Shown here: piece by piece, positions 1-12,580 of the stretch | Position numbering within the stretch: the stretch's first letter is position 1 | Layout of the letters: each line of letters opens with the position of its first letter | Assembly (NCBI RefSeq): GCF_029873635.1 | Contig: NC_080418.1 | Location: 149,289,748 to 149,353,747, forward strand | Direction of reading: 5' to 3' | Origin: Malania oleifera | Lineage: Eukaryota; Streptophyta; Magnoliopsida; Santalales; Ximeniaceae | Length of the DNA: 64,000 bases | Program-made: the position numbers and the translations under genes | The notes under the pieces: model-generated | Database searches by the model: none | What the model was told of the DNA's origin: nothing | Seen by the model: the letters and a program-made list of their open reading frames with translations, nothing else

Positions 1-960
1 CCTTAAGGCTCCATCATCTGAGATACTGAAATCTTCCTCCAAACCTTCCTATACTCATACAATAATCTCTACTAATTCAGCATCATTCCTCTGAGCCACT
101 TTAATTCTTTCCTGTAGGTTCAGCTATAATATCATATTGACAATAAATGCCTGATGATCACCCTCTATGAGTTCTACACCGAGCCTTTCTAAATCCATCT
201 GAATTGGATGCTAAATCATTCCTACTAACACTGCTACTCCCACTGATTTCTGGCTCAAAGCATCAGCTACCACATTAGCCTTTCCTAGGTGGTAACTAAT
301 GGTGCAGCCATAATCATTTATTAGCTCCAGCCATCTCCTTTGCCTCATGTTTAATTCTTTCTATGTGAAAAAGTATTTCAGACTTTTGTGATTGGTGAAA
401 ATCTCACACCTACCACCATAGAGTTAATGTCTCCAACTTTTTAGCACATAGATCGCCGCTACTAACTCCAGATCATTGGTAAGGTAATTCTTCTTATATT
501 CGTTCAACTTTCATGAGCAATATGCTATAACTCTCCCCTTATTGCATTAGAACAAAGTCGAGTCCTTTATGTGACACATCACTATAAATTACGAAACCCT
601 CTACCCCTGAAGGAATCGTCAACACAGGTGCAGTGATGAACCACTGCTTTAGCTCCAGAAAGCTCCATTCACAATCATCAGTTCACTTAAATTTCACACC
701 TTTCCTAGTCAATTTAGTCAACGAACCCGACAATTTAAAAAAAAACCCTTAACAAACCTACGGTAGTACCTAGCCAATCTTAGAAAACTTCCGATTTTCT
801 GCACATTCTTCGGTTGTACCTAGTCTACTACAACCTCAATCTTGCTCAGATCTACTGAAATACCACCCCTGGATACCACGTGTCAAAGGAAGGTAACTTG
901 CTCTAGCCAAAACTCGCACTTTTTGAGTTTTGCATACAGTCTTTTTTCCTTCAGCACCTA
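1..960 (-). pseudogene. Ty3/gypsy RT-RNase H remnant
   Basis: Read on the minus strand, this stretch encodes broken pieces of a gypsy polyprotein. They are the end of reverse transcriptase (about 840-960, with a frame change), then an RNase H domain with the FTNHKSLKYFF and [10 protein letters not shown] motifs and the [10 protein letters not shown] segment. The order and wording match the better preserved gypsy pol at 24460-25190. Many stops and frameshifts make it non-functional. The rest of the element lies left of the window. It abuts an LTR fragment directly, so the gag-protease-RT part that should lie between 5' LTR and RNase H has been lost or rearranged. Confidence 0.8.
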
Positions 961-1255
961 AAACACTATATTCGTCGACGAAATTTAGAGAAGCCCATTC
1001 CTCGCTCGGTAGTTTCTCATCAACAAAATCCTGCCTTCGTCGACGAAGTCCTGAAGACCTTCGTTGACGAAACCCTGTATTCATCAACGAAATTCCTTAT
1101 GTGCTCGTTGACAAACCCCTGTATTCGTTGACGAGTCCTCGCAATTTCTTAAAATTATTGTTATTATTATTATCTTCAGAATGCCTCCTTCTGTTCCTGT
1201 TTCCATTTTCCTTTCTCTTTAATATTTAAATATCAATATTTTCTGGGTCGTTACA
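961..1255 (-). repeat. LTR fragment, TGTAAC family
   Basis: On the minus strand an LTR start is read from 1255 leftward (TGTAACGACCCAGAA). It matches the starts of the solo LTRs at 29049 and 61587. Positions 975-1140 hold the array of TTCGTCGACGAA-like palindromes seen in those LTRs. Position 1255 is a sharp border with copia gag sequence, so the gypsy element probably inserted into the copia element; the other target-site copy would be outside the window. The LTR breaks off at about 960, where RT sequence begins. Confidence 0.7.
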
Positions 1256-2529
1256 GCAATGATATCGTGATAACATGGATGCAGAACACAATGACGGTTG
1301 ATATCAAATCCCGCACTACATATGCAGAGACTGCGCATCAGCTTTGATTGGAGCTGGAGCAACGTTTTGCTCAGCAAAATGCTCCCAGAATTTTCGAGGT
1401 GAAGCAAGACATCACAAACCTTAAACAAAATCAAGACTTAGTAAGCATTTATTTTTCTAAACTTAAAACTTTGCTTGACGAATTACTCAATTATGAATCA
1501 ATTCCTAATTGTACCTGTGGAGGGTTAAGAGTTGTAGTTCAGAACCAACAAAGGGATTGTGTAATGAAATTCTTGACGGGGCTCAATGATACTTACAAAG
1601 CTATTAAAGCACAGATACTGCTGATCAAACGTTTTCCCAGCTTGAATGAGGTTTACTTCATTATCCAGCAAGAGGAAAAGCGAGAAATTTCTACAAACAA
1701 CCTAGGCAGTGACTCTATGACTTTCGTGAGCAAAGGAAATTTTAGCAAACAATCTGCTGGGCAACAAAGGAGGGATAGGTATTATTGTACCTTCTACAAA
1801 ATACCAGGACACTCTTCGGAGAGATGTTTCAAAGCAAATCCAAACAGGCCCACATTTACTTATTGCCAAATGCTAGGCCACACAGCAGATAAATGCTAAA
1901 GATTGCATGGATACTCAGTAGGATACAAAGGAGAAGAGAAGAACAAACCTGTTATAAATCTGTCAAATGTAAATGCAGTTGTTGGTCCTAAGCAGGGGGT
2001 TCTGAAAGACAAACCTCAAACGTCATTGACACAAGAGCAGTATACTCAACTTCTGGCCCTCCTCAAACCTATCTTAGGCAACCAAGCCTTCATTCCCTCG
2101 GCCAATCATGTTCATGCCATGGTCACACCTTCATCCTCAGATACAAATAACCACAAAATTTTTGATATATCTCTGTGTCTTTCTGCCTTTACTTCCAAAT
2201 CCAGCATTCTCTCAGAAATCCCTTGGATTATTGACACTGAAGCAACAAACCATATGATCTGCTCCAAGTCTTTATTTCATTCCATCCAGAGTACCATTTC
2301 CTCCTCTGTAGCTCTACCAAATGATCAGATAGTGCCTGTTACTCATGTACGAACAGCCAAAGTCACCAAGAATCTTATATTTCATAATGATCTTTGTGTT
2401 CCCAATTTCTCTTTTAATATGATTTCAGCAAAGAAAATGACTCAAGAACTAAATTGTTGCCTTATTTTCTTTTTTGATTATTATTATATTCAGGGCCTTT
2501 TGATTTGGATAACAACTGGCATGGGTTAA
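1256..2529 (+). pseudogene. copia gag-protease remnant
   Basis: The frame opens with a UBN2-type gag domain (DIVITWMQNTM through RIFEVKQDITNLKQ). A TGA at 1345-1347 stands where gag has a tryptophan. Two CCHC knuckles follow near 1790-1900, each with a changed cysteine position. A TAA at 1897-1899 follows the second knuckle, and the same frame then runs on into protease. The protease active site reads DTEAT where the family has D-T/S-G-A, so the catalytic glycine is lost. Not functional as it stands. Confidence 0.85.
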
Positions 2530-4333
2530 GTGAAGCAAGGACTCTATCATATGCTGCAAAAGGAAGTCTCTCCTTCATCTTTATCTGATGCTCTATCCAA
2601 ATATAACCTCAAAACTAGCCTTTCAACTTCTGTCAGCAACAATAGTGAATCCTTTGACCTCTGGCACTATAGATTAGGTCATTCCTCTTACTCTCAATTT
2701 GACACAGATACCAAAGTCAACATACCAAAACCCTTTGATGATCACCCATGTCTCATTTGTCCTTTAGCTAAACAACACAAGCTACCATTTCCAACTAGTC
2801 AACATCAATCTAAGAAATGCTTTGAGCAACATTGTGATATATGGTGTCACGCCCCGAACCCTGAAATGGGACCCAGGGGTGAAAATGTAACCTAACATGT
2901 CCCTGTATCATACAAATCATCCACAGATACAGAACAAAGGATGAGGGTCCAACTTCATGGGGTTACCAGGCACCCTGAACACATCCAAACACAATTATAT
3001 ACGCAGCGTAAATAGGTCATACTATATACATATACAGTACCATACCAAAATCTATACAAGAGCAGACCACGATTCTATCACACAACATACAACTGGGTGC
3101 CCAACACATCCCAAAATAGCAACCCATCAAAATACAATCCTAGCACTTACCAAAGCGCTAAACGCAGTACACCGTCCACTACGCTCCCTACATCATAACG
3201 CTAGTTCCGGTTACTTGAAGGACTTGTAAAAATATATGTACAGCAGGGGTGAGACACCTCTTAGTAAGGAAAAACACAGGTTATATCGGTGTGTGGCATT
3301 TGAGTGTTATCATGATACACTAACATGCATAGATTAAGAGTCAAACAACCAAAATAATTCCAGTATTTTCACAAACCAAGCAATACAATCTGATGTCGTC
3401 ACACCCTTCAGCTCGAAGCCGGACTGTCTGGTGGTATTTCACACCCTACGGTAAAAACCGGTGATTTGGTGGTATTTTACACCCTTCGGCCAATATCGGC
3501 AGTCTGGTGATATTTCACACCCTTCGGCAAATGCCCGTGCCCCCGGTAACCTGGCACAGCATCAGCGTTGAACTGGTGCAGATCTGGTGTTCACACGCCC
3601 TTCGGCCCGAAAGCCGGTCAATCTAGTGGTATTGCGCACTCTTCGGTAAAAGCCGAATTTTCAAACCATGAACAATTCAGAACCCCGTTCCTATTTCACC
3701 AAGATACAACATATGCATGCTCATATAACCAAACAAAGCACACCCATTTGATAATCTAAATCATGGTTTTTCAAAAAAATACATTTTAAACAAGTCAAGG
3801 CACGGTCATCCCAATAACATAGTATAAATCAACATATACCCTCGGTTTTCAACAAAACTAGGGATGTAGCCCGTCACCCCCTTTTTCCCAAAACTATAAT
3901 AATGAAAAACTCATAGTTTTCCCTATTAGATCCCCCCAAATAAGTAGCCAAAACACATACAGCATCGTGAACCATAGTTTCACCGAGTCCAATTTCAAAA
4001 ATAACCGATATAAACACAGTTCCCCTTACCTTTTCCACGAAAAAAAAATCCCGAACTCTAAGGTCTCTAAATAGTGAACCGAGTTCCAAAACCAATAAAT
4101 CACAGTATAGAATATGCTCACAAGACAGTTACCTACAAAACTACTGGATCATAAATGAAAACCGAGCCTTACCTCGATTTTTCTCCAAAACCCGAAAACC
4201 TTCGAAACGAGTTTTTGATTTGTAGAAGTTGTAGAGAATATTTCCACGATCCTCGTGGTAACTTCAGATTTCCAATTCCCGCAACAATCGGTGAAGAAAA
4301 CTAGAAAGAGAGAGAGAGAGTAGGGAGAGTTCT

Positions 4334-4413
<80 letters not shown>

Positions 4414-4445
4414 TGAGTTTTCTTAGTGAGGAAGTAAGGAATCTT

Positions 4446-4456
4446 CTATTTATAAA
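4446..4456 (-). promoter_or_regulatory. LTR TATA box
   Basis: Read on the minus strand this is TTTATAAATAG, a good plant TATA box. It lies directly downstream, in LTR orientation, of the palindrome array at 4470-4665 and just upstream of the GA/CT tract. The same order (array, TATA, CT/GA tract) recurs at 22315-22327, 29385-29392 and 61914-61922, which supports it as the LTR core promoter. Confidence 0.6.
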
Positions 4457-4469
4457 CCCTTGACCTGGC

Positions 4470-4665
4470 CCAACTCGTCGACGAAAAGGTGTTCTCATCG
4501 ATGAATCTTTCATTGCCTTCGTCGACAAATAGGTGGCCTCGTCTACGAATCTGGGATCTCCGATTTTTCTAAGACTCCTCGGCTTCTCCTCGTCGACGAG
4601 CCCCTGAATTTCATCGACAAGAAATACTTGGCCTTTGTCGACGAATTCTGGCATCGTCGACGAAG
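4470..4665. repeat. TTCGTCGACGAA palindrome array
   Basis: About eight copies of a 12-bp palindrome centred on GTCGAC, spaced roughly 20-30 bp, with variants that are mostly C/T or G/A changes (for example CATCGATGAA). Equivalent arrays are at 975-1140, 22345-22537, 29128-29380, 31640-31815, 54878-55067 and 61664-61908, always in the first 80-330 bp of the LTR. The function is unknown; protein binding is an inference from the symmetry and position. Confidence 0.75.
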
Positions 4666-5707
4666 CCTGTTCAAATACCAATTTTACCCCTCTATTATTT
4701 ATTTAACCCATTTATCAAGGTTCACGTTCTTACATATGGGGTCCATGTAATGAAATTAGTTATGATGGTTGCAGGTATTTTTTGACTATTGTGGATGATT
4801 TTAGTAGGTGTACTTGGGCTTATATGTTGAAGTTGAAATTAGAAGCAAGCACCAATCTACAAAACTTTTGTGTGATGATAGAAACCCAATTTGAAACAAA
4901 AGTAAAAACCATTCGGAGTCATAATGGAGGTGAGTTTGACATGAAAGAATTTTATCTAAAGCATGGAATTTTGCAACAAAGGACATGTGTGGAGACACCT
5001 CAACAAAATGCTACTGTTGAAAGAAAACATCAACATATTTTAAATGTTGCAAAAGCACTAAAATTTCAAAGTTGCATTTCATTGAAGTATTGGAACCACT
5101 GCATTCTTACGGCTGTATATCTCATCAACAGAATTCCATCTCCATATTAAATCATTAAAGCCCTTTTGAGGTTTTGTTCAAAAGGAAACCCAGCTATGAC
5201 CATCTAAAGGTTTTTGGGTGCTTGGCCTTTGCTACCACTTTGGTTAATGGAAGACAAAAATTTGATCCAAGGGTTAGAAAGTCAGTATTTATTGGCTGTC
5301 CCTTTGGTATCAAAGGATATAGACTTCTGGATCTAGATACTGAAAAGATTTTCATCTCTCGAAATGTTGTGTTTTATGAAACTATTTTTCCATTCAAAAC
5401 AAACAAAATCAGCCATCCTGATACTAGTTTCAGCAACACTAATGCACTACCAAATCCAAATGAATTAAGTTTTACTCAAAACCTTGTCATTTCCATTCCT
5501 ACTCTACCTGTTAATAATCACTCCATAGACACTGTCAGCCCTAATACACCTTTAGAAGTGCAACCAATGCCTACTGCATTATCTGATTCACAAAGCAATG
5601 AACAGATCAGTTCCCAAAATAACTCCAGAACAGAAACAGAAGCTCATGATAACACCCATACACACTTACCCTGAAAATCAACCAGAATAAGAAGAGCTCC
5701 TACTCAT

Positions 5708-7435
5708 TTGCAGGATTTTATATGTCAGCAGTTAACCTTCCTTCTCCCATCTCAAGACTTGGACAAGCAGAAAGACCAAATGTTATCAGGTAAGCCTTCT
5801 CCTCTAAGTGCCACCATATCTTATGATAAGTTGTCTACACCTCACAAGACTTTCGTGACCTCCGTAACCTCACACACTGAACCTACAACTTACCTGGAAG
5901 CAAGTACATCACCCAAGTGGGTCGAGGCCATGAAGGCTGAAATTGCTGCCCTTGAACTCAATGACACTTGAATTATTATGGATTTACTTCCTAACAAAGA
6001 ACCAATACGCTGTCAATGGGTTTACAAAATCAAATTTCTTGCTGATGGTAGCATAGAAAGATACAAGGTTAGGCTTGTTGCTAAAGGGTACACACAGTAG
6101 GAGGGGTTGGACTACCATGAAACCTTTTCTCTCATGGCAAAAATGGTTACTGTGAGAACCTTGTTAGCCATTGCAGCAGTGAAAGGGTGGTTCTTACAGC
6201 AATTTGATGTCAATAATGCCTTCTTGCATGGGGATTTAGAGGAGGAGGTATACATGGAGTTGCCCTCGGGGTATTCTAATGAAAGTGGGAGAAAAGTATG
6301 CAAATTAAACAAAATTTTGTATGGTCTCAAACAGGCTTCATGTCAATGGTACTCAAAACTCTCAAATTCCATCATTCACCAAGGATATATTCAGTCCAAG
6401 GCATTTTACAGCTTGCTCACAAAGGTGACTGAGGGCTCTTTCACAACTATTCTAGTATGTGTTGATGATGTAATAGTTGCGGGAAATAATATGAAAGAAG
6501 TTGATCAATTGAAGAGATCTCGTGATGACCAGTTCAAAATCAAAGACCTTGGTAAGCTGAAGTATTTTCTGGGTATCAAAGTGGTAATGACAGCAAGGGG
6601 GATTCACTTATGTCAACGGAAATATACTTTGGACATTTTAAGAGACTCGGGTACCATTGGATCCACTCCAGCAAAGATTCCCTTGGATCAAAATGTGAGA
6701 ATGTCCAAAGAAGAAGGAGAATTACTTCTTGAGTCTGCTCTTTATAGAAGATTGATCAGTAGATTATTGTATCTGACCATAACCAGACCTGAATTAGCTT
6801 ACTCAGTCCAAATGCTAAGCCAATTCATGAAGAATCCAAGAGTGTCACACCTGCAGGCAGCCCACAAGGTACTGTGGTTCATCAAAAGGTCACCAGGGCA
6901 GGGTTTGTTCTATCCAGTGGACTCAGAAATCCATCTTAGAGGCTTTAGTGATTCAGATTGGGGGGCTTGTCCAGACACTAGAAGGTCTGTGACAGGCTAT
7001 TGCTTGTTCCTTGGGAAATCCTTGGTGTCTTGGAAATCAAAGAAACAAAGTGTGGTCTCTAGGTCTTCTGCAGAGGTAGAGTACCGCGCAATGGCAAATG
7101 TGAGCTGTGAATTGACTTGGCTGGGGTATTTACTTAACGATCTACAAATTGCTCATTCACAGGTTGCTTCCTTGTACTGTGACAACAAATCAGCTATACA
7201 CATTGCCACCAATCCCATATTCCATGAAAGGACAAAGCATATAGAAATAGATTGTCATTTAATTAGAGACAAGATTCAAGAGGGTTGCATTTCAACAAAG
7301 CATGTGGAAAGCAAGTTGCAAGTGGCAGATATTCTCACAAAGAGCTTAGACTCACAAGCTTTTTATTCAGTCTTATCCAAGATGGGAGTAGAAGACATCT
7401 ACTCTCCATCTTGTGGGGGGGCTGTTGAAGAATGA
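5708..7435 (+). pseudogene. copia reverse transcriptase-RNase H
   Basis: The RT begins with KWVEAMKAEI and CQWVYKIKF, interrupted by stops near 5971 and 6100. From 6107 a 442-codon frame is open. It carries FDVNNAFLHGDL, LYGLKQASCQWY, the catalytic box CVDD (family YVDD), then RNase H with SDSDWGACPDTRRSVTGY, SSAEVEYRAMA, YCDNKSAI and the HERTKHIEIDCH tail. The frame ends 13 bases inside the 3' LTR, as is usual in copia. RNase H looks whole, but upstream breaks make the polyprotein dead. Confidence 0.9.
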
Positions 7436-7653
7436 AGAAAGTTGAACTGGCTGCAAACGGCCGTAACTGCTGAAATTTTTTTTTTTATTTTTTCCATTAT
7501 GTTATAGGGAAATTGTTAGGAATAATCGTATATTATTCCTGTAGTTAGCATCCAACTATTTTTTATTCCATTTGTACTCTATATATATACTGATCCAATA
7601 CAGAAGAAATACACGAGAATTCTTTCCATTATAATTCTTTCCTCTGTTCTACA
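7423..7653 (+). repeat. copia element 1 3' LTR
   Basis: It starts TGTTGAAG right after a G-rich polypurine tract. It has a TATA box near 7577-7586 and an AT-rich leader, and probably ends at TTCTACA (7653). The end is uncertain because the 5' LTR is not in the window for comparison and no target-site pair can be checked. A later end near 7732 is also possible. Confidence 0.6.
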
Positions 7654-7926
7654 TTCTCTCCTTCTCTCCCATGTGTTCGATCCATTACAGCCCAGCGGTT
7701 CTCACTCACAGCAGCAAAGCCAAAATCTTATATATAGTATATTCTAGGAAGGCAAAACCCTATGCCTAGGACTTAGCATTGTTCAATTCTTTATCTATAA
7801 ATATGTACTGCAGTTAGTATTAACTTTGGCTATGCATGTCTCTGTCTTTTAGAAGTTTGTTTCTTAATGCCAGGGGAAGATGATGATGATGATGATGATG
7901 ATGATCGCACGAAGATGATGATGATC
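7654..7926. other. spacer with (GAT)n tract
   Basis: No gene was recognised. The stretch has a CT-rich leader-like segment, AT-rich sequence, and a (GAT)n microsatellite at about 7878-7925 that ends where the left terminal inverted repeat begins. Confidence 0.5.
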
Positions 7927-9330
7927 ATGTTGCATTTAATGTGTCAATCTTGCAATTTCTATAAAAATAAACAAACATTATAGAGATGAAATTTTAAATT
8001 AATATATAATAAAATGATACTTATTTATAGCTCTTACTGATAGTATATTACTCTACATCCTCTCTATCTGCATGTATAGATGCAATGTATTTTGCATACA
8101 CAAGAATAGAAATCCTGAGCATCCTTCCAAGTATTTAAAGCTGGACCTATAAAATAAATTTTTTTAAAAAAAATTTCTGATATTTTTTATCATTTCATCT
8201 TTCATCCCTCTTTCTTGTTAATAAACTAATAAAATTTTTAAAATAATTAACATCTATTCAAATTATCAAGAACAGTGTAGGTATAAGAGTACACCCTAAA
8301 ATTAAGAAAATTGAACACACATACATAAGTAAAATACAATTACTCTTAGTTTCTAACACGGAATTTGATTTTGTCTTCGACTTTGTCTAAATTTTGATAA
8401 AACATTATGTAAATTTTTATTATATTTTTTAAAATCTAAATACTAAAATTTATACTCTCAAATATTGTCTAAAAGTTCAAATCTACTTTAAATTTAATCA
8501 ATCCAGCAAAATGCTTAGCATAACATAGCATTTAATATTATAGAAGAACCAAAACAACAAGAAAGTATCACTCTATAAAAAATAATTTTGCATTATTTGG
8601 CATGCTATCTTTCTTCAACAGTAAATATCACATTTTCTTTTCTTTTGATTTAATTGGGAAGCATTAGTTTTCAACCACACAAATAATTTATTTCTTTTTC
8701 TACCAAATCTTTTCACATTTTACTTTTAATTTTGACTTAAAAGGCATATAAATTAAAACTACATAATCAAAGCATTGACGCGTTGCTCGTAAAACATAAT
8801 TAACATTATTAAATCTTAGAATATTTGAGTATTGAAACCCAATACGAGGAATAATTATTTAGGACCTTTTTTGTTCATTCATCGATAGGTTAGGAGCTTA
8901 TAGAAACTGATAATTCATCTCTCTTCTCGTGTTTCTTGAAAAATATTCTAATTATTTTAACTTGATGCTTATTTGTTAAAGGTTTCCTGTTCTAATCTTG
9001 AGAGGAACATAAAAATGTATAGGATGAGAGTTTATTATTATCTTCTATTTTGAAGTTCAACAAACTTACAATAATAAAATAAATAAAAATAACCTTTCTT
9101 ATATGCTCATTCCCTATCAATTTGAAAATGCTTAACATCACGGATCCATATGTCAAAAGAAGAGAGGAATATCGTATAGGGCCTCGTCTATAACCTTCTC
9201 TCTCCTCTCGCAATAAGGGTCTGTGATGTTTAGCAGCTCAAAATGTCAACTCCCGATTAGTAATGGTAAGAAATATTTTATAATTGGAAACTCAAAGCCT
9301 ATGATGGTCCTCTAATCATCACTATTTTTT
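7927..9330 (+). repeat. left long terminal inverted repeat
   Basis: This arm matches the reverse complement of 15160-16463 along nearly its whole length, for example the block around 8041-8130 against 16261-16350 and the block around 9110-9300 against 15170-15370. Matches are broken by many substitutions and by about 110 extra bases near 8985-9095. No gene was recognised in it. The divergence suggests an old element. Confidence 0.8.
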
Positions 9331-10096
9331 AATCTGAAGTTAATTTTTGCAACAATTATGTATTCTTCATCACTATTTGATACTATTATTAGCATATTAT
9401 TAATTTAAGGTTGCAAAAATTAACGTCAATAACTTCTTATTGACGTTAAAAATGAGAAAAAGTATGTCTAAAGAAGGAAAACCAAGAAAATGTGAATAGT
9501 ATAATTTGATATATTAAGAGGTGCTCACTCATGTGCACAAACACCCATATGACTATATGAGATATTGAAAATCTAGGTAGTTATTGGTATGTTTGGTAAA
9601 TTGAAACAATAAAAGCAAGTCGGTTTGATGGATGGTCAGTCGGCTTCCTTATAATTCTAAACACCGACCGCCGTTTCCCTCTCCTCTCATTTTCTTATTC
9701 ACTGGGTTTGGCCAAGTTAGCTTGAGTCGCTTGGTTAGAAATAGTTTTTTGCCATCAACTACCGGTCAAATCTAATCTGATTAAGTTGTTGCAAAAATTA
9801 ACAATAAAAGCAAGTCAGTATAATTGTTGCAAAAATTAATATCAATAGCTTCCCATTGACGTTAAAAATAGGAAAGAGTATGTCTAAAGAAGGAAGACTA
9901 AGCAAATGTGAATAGTATAATTTGATATTTGATTTCCCAACTCTCAAGGAATTAAAATAAAATTATTTTGAATTTAAATGGTTGGTTTAAAATCTTGAAC
10001 ATGTGATAACAAAATCTATAGAGTTATAATGTAAAATAATAATATTTTAGTATTATTTTAGAAGACCCTAATAAATTGTATTACCCTTTCAAATTA

Positions 10097-10138
<42 letters not shown>

Positions 10139-10219
10139 ACTAGTGAACAAAAATTTTAACAATGATTAATTTTATAAACTTTTTAAAGATTAATGGCTTA
10201 ATTATTTAAAAAAAAATTG

Positions 10220-10591
10220 TCAAATTAGTTTTGAATTAACAATAGTTTTGAAGCCACCACTCACAAGCTGTTTTCGTTTTTGGGCTTTCTCTTGCTCGGA
10301 GAGTGATTGGTCGGACTCGATCACCCGAATCGCTGCGATCAAGTGACCGTCGGAGGACTCGGCTTTGACACGGACCAACGCCAGATTGGGATTGGCGGGA
10401 AGGGAGTAGCAATCGGGGCACTCCCACCGAAGAGCGTCGGCTAGGGTCTGGGGACTAAGGAGGGAGAGGCATTGCACGTGCCATGGAGTGCCACATGTCT
10501 AGCACCCGAGGATATCATTAGCCGACAACTTCTCCTTGCAAATCATGCAAATGTTATCGCCGTCGCAGTGGAATTGTCTATCATGCGCCAT
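10220..10591 (-). pseudogene. VIM/ORTHRUS PHD-finger fragment, copy A
   Basis: VIM/ORTHRUS proteins are plant UHRF1-type ubiquitin ligases needed to keep CG methylation; they start with a PHD finger. The ATG is at 10591-10589, followed by MAHDRQ. The PHD cysteine/histidine order is visible: CMIC, C-x-TC, WHVQC, WECPDC. Next comes the LIAAIRVIESDQSLSEQEKA helix typical of the family after the PHD. The frame is stopped by a TAG at 10499-10501; copy C has CAG at that codon. Homology ends near 10262, so only the first part is present, with its upstream leader (to about 10650). Confidence 0.78.
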
Positions 10592-11094
10592 GAGAGCGAA
10601 ATATAAGCAGGGATGTTCAGGGATGGTGATTGGGAGTAATTAGCTAAGTAGGGTTTTATGGGAAATTCATAACTGCATGTGATGATATTATATACTATTG
10701 CGACAATAGTGATGAATGAAGCTCAATGAGGACGATAGGTGGAGATTTGAAAAACTATAATAAATACGATTTTTGAGAAGATGATATTGATTTTAACTTG
10801 CTCTATATTTGTGTGGTTGCTTGATTTTATTTTTATTTTTTTTTAATTTCCTTTCAATTTGGTAATCAAACTTGAAAATAGAAGGACCATTGATTCTTTG
10901 TATCCCATTAATTAGGTAATAATCAAACTGTAATAAATACGAGTTTGAGACGATGACATTGATTTAATGTTGCTCTATATTTGTGTGGTTGCTTGATTTA
11001 AACTAGGATTCATTTTATAATTCTTTTAAAGATTAATGGCATAATTAAAAAAAATGTTCTCATATTAGTTGTGAATTAAGAATAGTTTGGAAGC

Positions 11095-11417
11095 CACCAC
11101 TCACTAGTTGTTTTTGTTTCCGGGCCTTCTCTTGCGCGGAGAGTGACCAGTCGGGCTCAATCACGTGAATCGCTACGATCAGTCGCTGTTGGAGGACTCG
11201 ACTTCAACACAGACTGGCACCAAATTGGGATTGGCGGGAAGGGAGCAACAATCGGGGCACTCCCACCGAAGAGCATCGGCTAGTGTTTGGGGACAAAAGA
11301 GGTAGAGGCATTTCACGTGCCATGATGTGGCACATGTCCGGCATGCGAGGATATCATCAGCCAACGACTTCTCCTTGTAGATCATGTAAATGTCGTGAGT
11401 TGTCTATCATGCGCCAT
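11095..11417 (-). pseudogene. VIM/ORTHRUS PHD-finger fragment, copy B
   Basis: This is the second copy, a direct tandem duplicate of copy A. The ATG is at 11417-11415. A deletion of about 13 bases just after MAHDRQL shifts the frame. Beyond it the PHD reads ILACRTC, WHVKC and WECPDCCSL without the stop of copy A. The helix after the PHD is interrupted by another frame change near 11180. It has the same flanking leader and upstream sequence as copy A, so the whole block, not only the exon, was duplicated. Confidence 0.75.
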
Positions 11418-12580
11418 GGGAGCGAAGGATAAGCAGGGATGTTTGAGGATGGTGATGGTGGTGATTGGGAGTAATTAGCTAAGTAGTGTTTTATGGGAAG
11501 TTCATAACTGCATGTGATGATTATATATACTGTTGTGACAATGGTGATGAATGAAGATCGATGAGGAGGAGAGTTGGATATTTGGAAAATTGTAATAAAT
11601 ACAAGTTTTGAAAAGATGATATTGATTTTAAGTTGCTCAATATTTGTGTGGTTGCTTGATTTATTTTTCAATTTCCTTTCAATTTGGTAATCAAACTTGA
11701 AAATAAAAGGACCACTGATTTTGTTATCCCATTAATTAGGTAATAATCAAACTGTAATAAATATGAGTTTTGAGAAGATGACATTGATTTTAAGTAGCCC
11801 TATATTTGTGTGGTTGCTTGATTTTTTTAATTTCCTTTCAATTTGGTAATTATCAAACTTCTCATATATAATAAATACAAGTTTTTTCTTCGCAATTCAG
11901 TGCATGAGTTTTACAACAAAATTTTCCATCACGATAATAATTGAAAGGAAATTATTAATAATTTTCCTTTTTATTGACAAATAATTCAACGAATATTTTT
12001 TATTTGATTGGCAAATATTTCAAGAACACGGCACAATTAACTTATTTACATAGAAATGAAATTCCTTATATACTTGGGTGTTTATGTTTTGTTCTATGCT
12101 AAAATGCCACTGTAGAAATATATTTTGGTTATTATATTAGAAATTTGATTATTACCAAATTAAAAGAAAATTAAAAAAAAAAGTCAGGCAACCACACAAA
12201 TATAGAGCAACTTAAAATCAATGTCATCTTCTTAAAACTCATATTTATTACAGTTTGATTATTACCAAATTAATGGGATAAAAAAAAATCAGCGATCCTT
12301 TTATTTTCAAATTTGATTACCAAATTGAAAGGAAATTGAAAAAAAAAATCAAGCAACCACATAAATATTGAGCAACTTAAAATCAATATCATCTTTTTAA
12401 AACTTGTATTTATTATAGCTTTTCAAATCTCCACCATCGATCTTCATTCATCACCATTGTCGCAACAGTATATATAATCATCACATGCAGTTATGAATTT
12501 CCCATAAAACCCTACTTAGCTAATTACTCCCAATCACCACCATCACCATCCTTGAATATCCGTGCTTATCCTTCGCTCCC

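Larger units (their letters stand above)
2845..4734 (-). mobile_element. gypsy solo LTR (family A)
   Basis: A 1,890-bp block begins TGTCACGCCCCGAACCC and ends TTCTTACA. It is flanked by the perfect 5-bp duplication TATGG (2840-2844 and 4735-4739). It contains no coding region and is homologous to the LTRs of the full gypsy element at 20896-31858; by that element's coding strand it lies in minus orientation. It holds short repeats with CGG...CCG hairpins (3405-3660), a long GA microsatellite (4310-4410), a TATA box (4446-4456) and eight TTCGTCGACGAA-like motifs (4470-4665). LTR-LTR recombination most simply explains it. Confidence 0.92.
2530..5674 (+). pseudogene. copia integrase, split by solo LTR
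   Basis: Before the insertion (2530-2844) lie the GAG-pre-integrase motif WHYRLGHSS and the zinc-binding CPLAKQ segment. After it (from 4740) the catalytic core resumes with TIVDDFSR and TPQQNATVERKHQHI, then the C-terminal VFGCLAF and VFIGCPFG motifs in another frame (5174-5674). The second catalytic aspartate is changed: the usual RSDNG reads RSHNG. The insertion at 2845-4734 has a TATGG duplication, so the two halves were once contiguous. The frame also breaks at about 5150. Confidence 0.85.
1256..7653 (+). mobile_element. Ty1/copia element 1, 5' truncated, split
   Basis: Domains in copia order on the plus strand: gag with zinc knuckles, protease, integrase, reverse transcriptase, RNase H, polypurine tract (G-run at 7415-7421) and a 3' LTR starting TGTTGAAGAATG. 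The 5' LTR is missing because the gypsy remnant ends at 1255 inside gag. A gypsy solo LTR (2845-4734) sits inside the integrase. The coding region is broken by several stops and frameshifts, but the last 442 codons (6107-7435) are open, so decay is moderate. Confidence 0.9.

Noticed and set aside
4470..4665. Regularly spaced palindromes, CRISPR-like at first sight
   Set aside because: Spacing and motif are variable, the array lies in a plant LTR, and no cas genes exist; it is a promoter-proximal repeat.
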